In this document: piece by piece, positions 3,824 through 5,104 of the stretch
Position numbering within the stretch: position 1 is the first letter of the stretch
Layout: every line of letters starts with the position of its first letter
DNA from: Pseudomonadota bacterium
GTDB lineage: Bacteria > Pseudomonadota > Alphaproteobacteria > Acetobacterales > Acetobacteraceae
Length of the DNA stretch: 5,104 nucleotides
Direction: 5' to 3'
NCBI GenBank assembly: GCA_021798375.1
Contig: JAJZHU010000193.1
Span: forward strand, 1 to 5,104
The notes under the pieces: model-generated
What the model saw: the letters and a program-made list of their open reading frames with translations, nothing else
The model's database searches: none
Told to the model about the DNA's origin: nothing
Made by a program: the position numbers and the translations under genes

Positions 3824-5104
3824 TTGCCCGAATCTGAAATCGAAACCGTCGAAATACAAAGCCCGGAGCCGGAAATAACGGTGGAGGAGAATGGTTTCGC
3901 GGCGTTGGGCCTGTGCCCGCAGATTGTGCGGGCAGTGGCCGAGATGGGCTATGTAACTCCCACGCCGATTCAGGAGCAGGCCATTCCGATGGTGCTGATG
4001 GGGCGCGATGTGATGGGTTGCGCGCAGACGGGCACCGGCAAGACGGCGGGTTTTGTGCTGCCGATGATGGAAATTTTGCAAGGGTCGCGCGCGCGGGCGC
4101 GGATGCCGCGCAGCCTGATCTTGGAACCGACGCGCGAACTGGCGTTGCAGGTGGCCGAGAATTTCGTGCAATACGGCAAATATCTGAAATTGACCCACGC
4201 GCTGTTGATCGGCGGCGAGTCGATGGGCGATCAGAAAGACGTGCTCAATCGCGGCGTGGATGTGTTGATCGCCACCCCAGGCCGTTTGATCGACATGTTC
4301 GAACGCGGCGGCATGATGTTGAGCGATTCCAAGATCCTGGTGATCGACGAAGCCGATCGCATGTTGGACATGGGCTTTATCCCCGATGTCGAAAGGATCG
4401 TGGCGATGCTGCCGAAGATCCGCCAGACGCTGTTTTTCTCGGCCACCGTGGCGCCGGAAATCCGCAAATTGTCGGAAATGTTCCTCAGCAATCCGAAAGA
4501 GATCACCGTTTCCAAATCGGCGTCGGTTGCCACCACCATAACCGCCGGCCTGGCCTTGGTGGCCGAGATCGACAAGCGCGAGGCGTTGCGGCGGTTGATT
4601 CGCTCGGAAGACGTGCAGAATGCGCTGATCTTCTGCAATCGCAAACGCGATGTGGATATTTTGCACAAATCGCTGGTCAAGCATGGCTTCAAGGCCGGCG
4701 CGCTGCACGGCGATCTGGCCCAATCGGTGCGTTTTGCCACGTTGGAGAAATTCAAGGCGGGCGAGTTGCAATTGTTGGTGTGTTCGGATGTGGCGGCGCG
4801 CGGGATCGATATCGACGGGCTGTCGCATGTGTTCAATTTCGACGTGCCGCATCGGGCCGAAGATTACGTGCATCGCAGCGGCCGCACCGGCCGCGCGGGC
4901 AAAGAGGGGCGGGCCTATACGCTGGCCAGCCCCGGCGACAAATTGGCCGTGGCGGCGATTGAAAAGCTGACCGGCTTCCCGATTCCGCGTTTGGTGGTGC
5001 CGGGGCTGGATCATGTCGAGTGGAGCGACGCGGCCTCGCACGCCGGACGTGGCGGTCGCGGTGGCCGCGGCGGCAGCGCGGGCCGGGGCAAGGTGCCCGC
5101 GGCA
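3824..5104 (+). CDS. DEAD-box RNA helicase (RhlE-like), 3' end outside window
   Basis: This is an ATP-dependent RNA-remodelling enzyme, 427 codons visible with no stop. All motifs are present. The Q motif is F25 with PTPIQ 46-50. Motif I is AQTGTGKT 67-74 and Ia is PTRELA 102-107. GG is at 130-131 and TPGR at 151-154. Motif II is DEAD at 175-178 (VIDEADRMLDMGF) and motif III is SAT 206-208. FCN at 270-272 and HGD at 295-297 follow. Motif V is SDVAARGID 321-329 and VI is HRSGRTGRAG 350-359. From residue 408 a glycine/arginine repeat (GRGGRGGRGG) begins an RNA-binding tail that is cut by the window edge. The frame has no upstream ATG. Starts are TTG 3824 (chosen, adding a 19-residue acidic segment) or GTG 3881; both have weak ribosome sites, and TGA 3815 bounds the frame. 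Subfamily is inferred from motif style. The substrate is unknown; ribosome assembly or RNA decay is typical for the family. Confidence 0.93.
   Translation, partial: MPESEIETVEIQSPEPEITVEENGFAALGLCPQIVRAVAEMGYVTPTPIQEQAIPMVLMGRDVMGCAQTGTGKTAGFVLPMMEILQGSRARARMPRSLILEPTRELALQVAENFVQYGKYLKLTHALLIGGESMGDQKDVLNRGVDVLIATPGRLIDMFERGGMMLSDSKILVIDEADRMLDMGFIPDVERIVAMLPKIRQTLFFSATVAPEIRKLSEMFLSNPKEITVSKSASVATTITAGLALVAEIDKREALRRLIRSEDVQNALIFCNRKRDVDILHKSLVKHGFKAGALHGDLAQSVRFATLEKFKAGELQLLVCSDVAARGIDIDGLSHVFNFDVPHRAEDYVHRSGRTGRAGKEGRAYTLASPGDKLAVAAIEKLTGFPIPRLVVPGLDHVEWSDAASHAGRGGRGGRGGSAGRGKVPAA

Noticed and set aside
3913..4962. 349-codon + strand frame overlapping the helicase
   Set aside because: It is a shifted frame over the helicase with low-complexity Arg/Gly/Asp composition. 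The helicase frame carries all conserved motifs without interruption.
3707..5041. 444-codon open frame on the minus strand across the helicase
   Set aside because: It is antisense to a complete DEAD-box protein and is rich in His, Arg and Gln as expected from reverse reading of GC-rich codons. It has no recognisable domain and ends in the intergenic AT-rich patch.

Overview
This window is a conserved translation/transcription locus from a GC-rich alphaproteobacterium, most likely of the family Acetobacteraceae or a close relative. The placement rests on remembered family sequence and not on a search. The SecY tail, the alpha-subunit N-terminus (MVIQKNWQSLIKPEKLEVE), the gene order secY-adk-rpsM-rpsK-rpoA-rplQ without rpsD, and the DEAD-box helicase sequence all point that way.

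Layout, all on the + strand. The 3' end of secY (1-207) is followed 12 nt later by a complete adk (220-879), whose product has a four-cysteine LID. A 238-nt gap (880-1117) then holds two stem-loops, a good sigma70-type promoter (-35 at 937-942, -10 at 959-964) and a roughly 147-nt structured leader. It leads into rpsM (1118-1495), rpsK (1600-1995), rpoA (2070-3089) and rplQ (3161-3589). A strong intrinsic terminator at 3608-3643 closes this block. After an intergenic region with an AT-rich patch, a DEAD-box RNA helicase starts near 3824 and runs off the right edge in an RGG-type tail.

How the genes fit together: SecY is the channel of the Sec translocon. Adenylate kinase balances the adenine nucleotide pool. 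S13 and S11 are small-subunit proteins, L17 is a large-subunit protein, and RpoA is the assembly platform of RNA polymerase. The internal promoter would let the S13-S11-alpha-L17 block be expressed independently of the upstream ribosomal-protein/secY transcript. The helicase is a separate transcription unit, probably acting in RNA remodelling such as ribosome assembly or mRNA decay.

I found no mobile element, CRISPR array, tRNA or clear sign of horizontal transfer, and no evidence of a new multi-gene system. The points worth a second look are non-coding: the dyad beside the rpsM promoter, the leader RNA, the hairpin ahead of rpoA, and competing pairings ahead of rpsK. Frequent non-ATG starts (GTG for adk, rpsM and rpoA, probably TTG for the helicase) also deserve a check.
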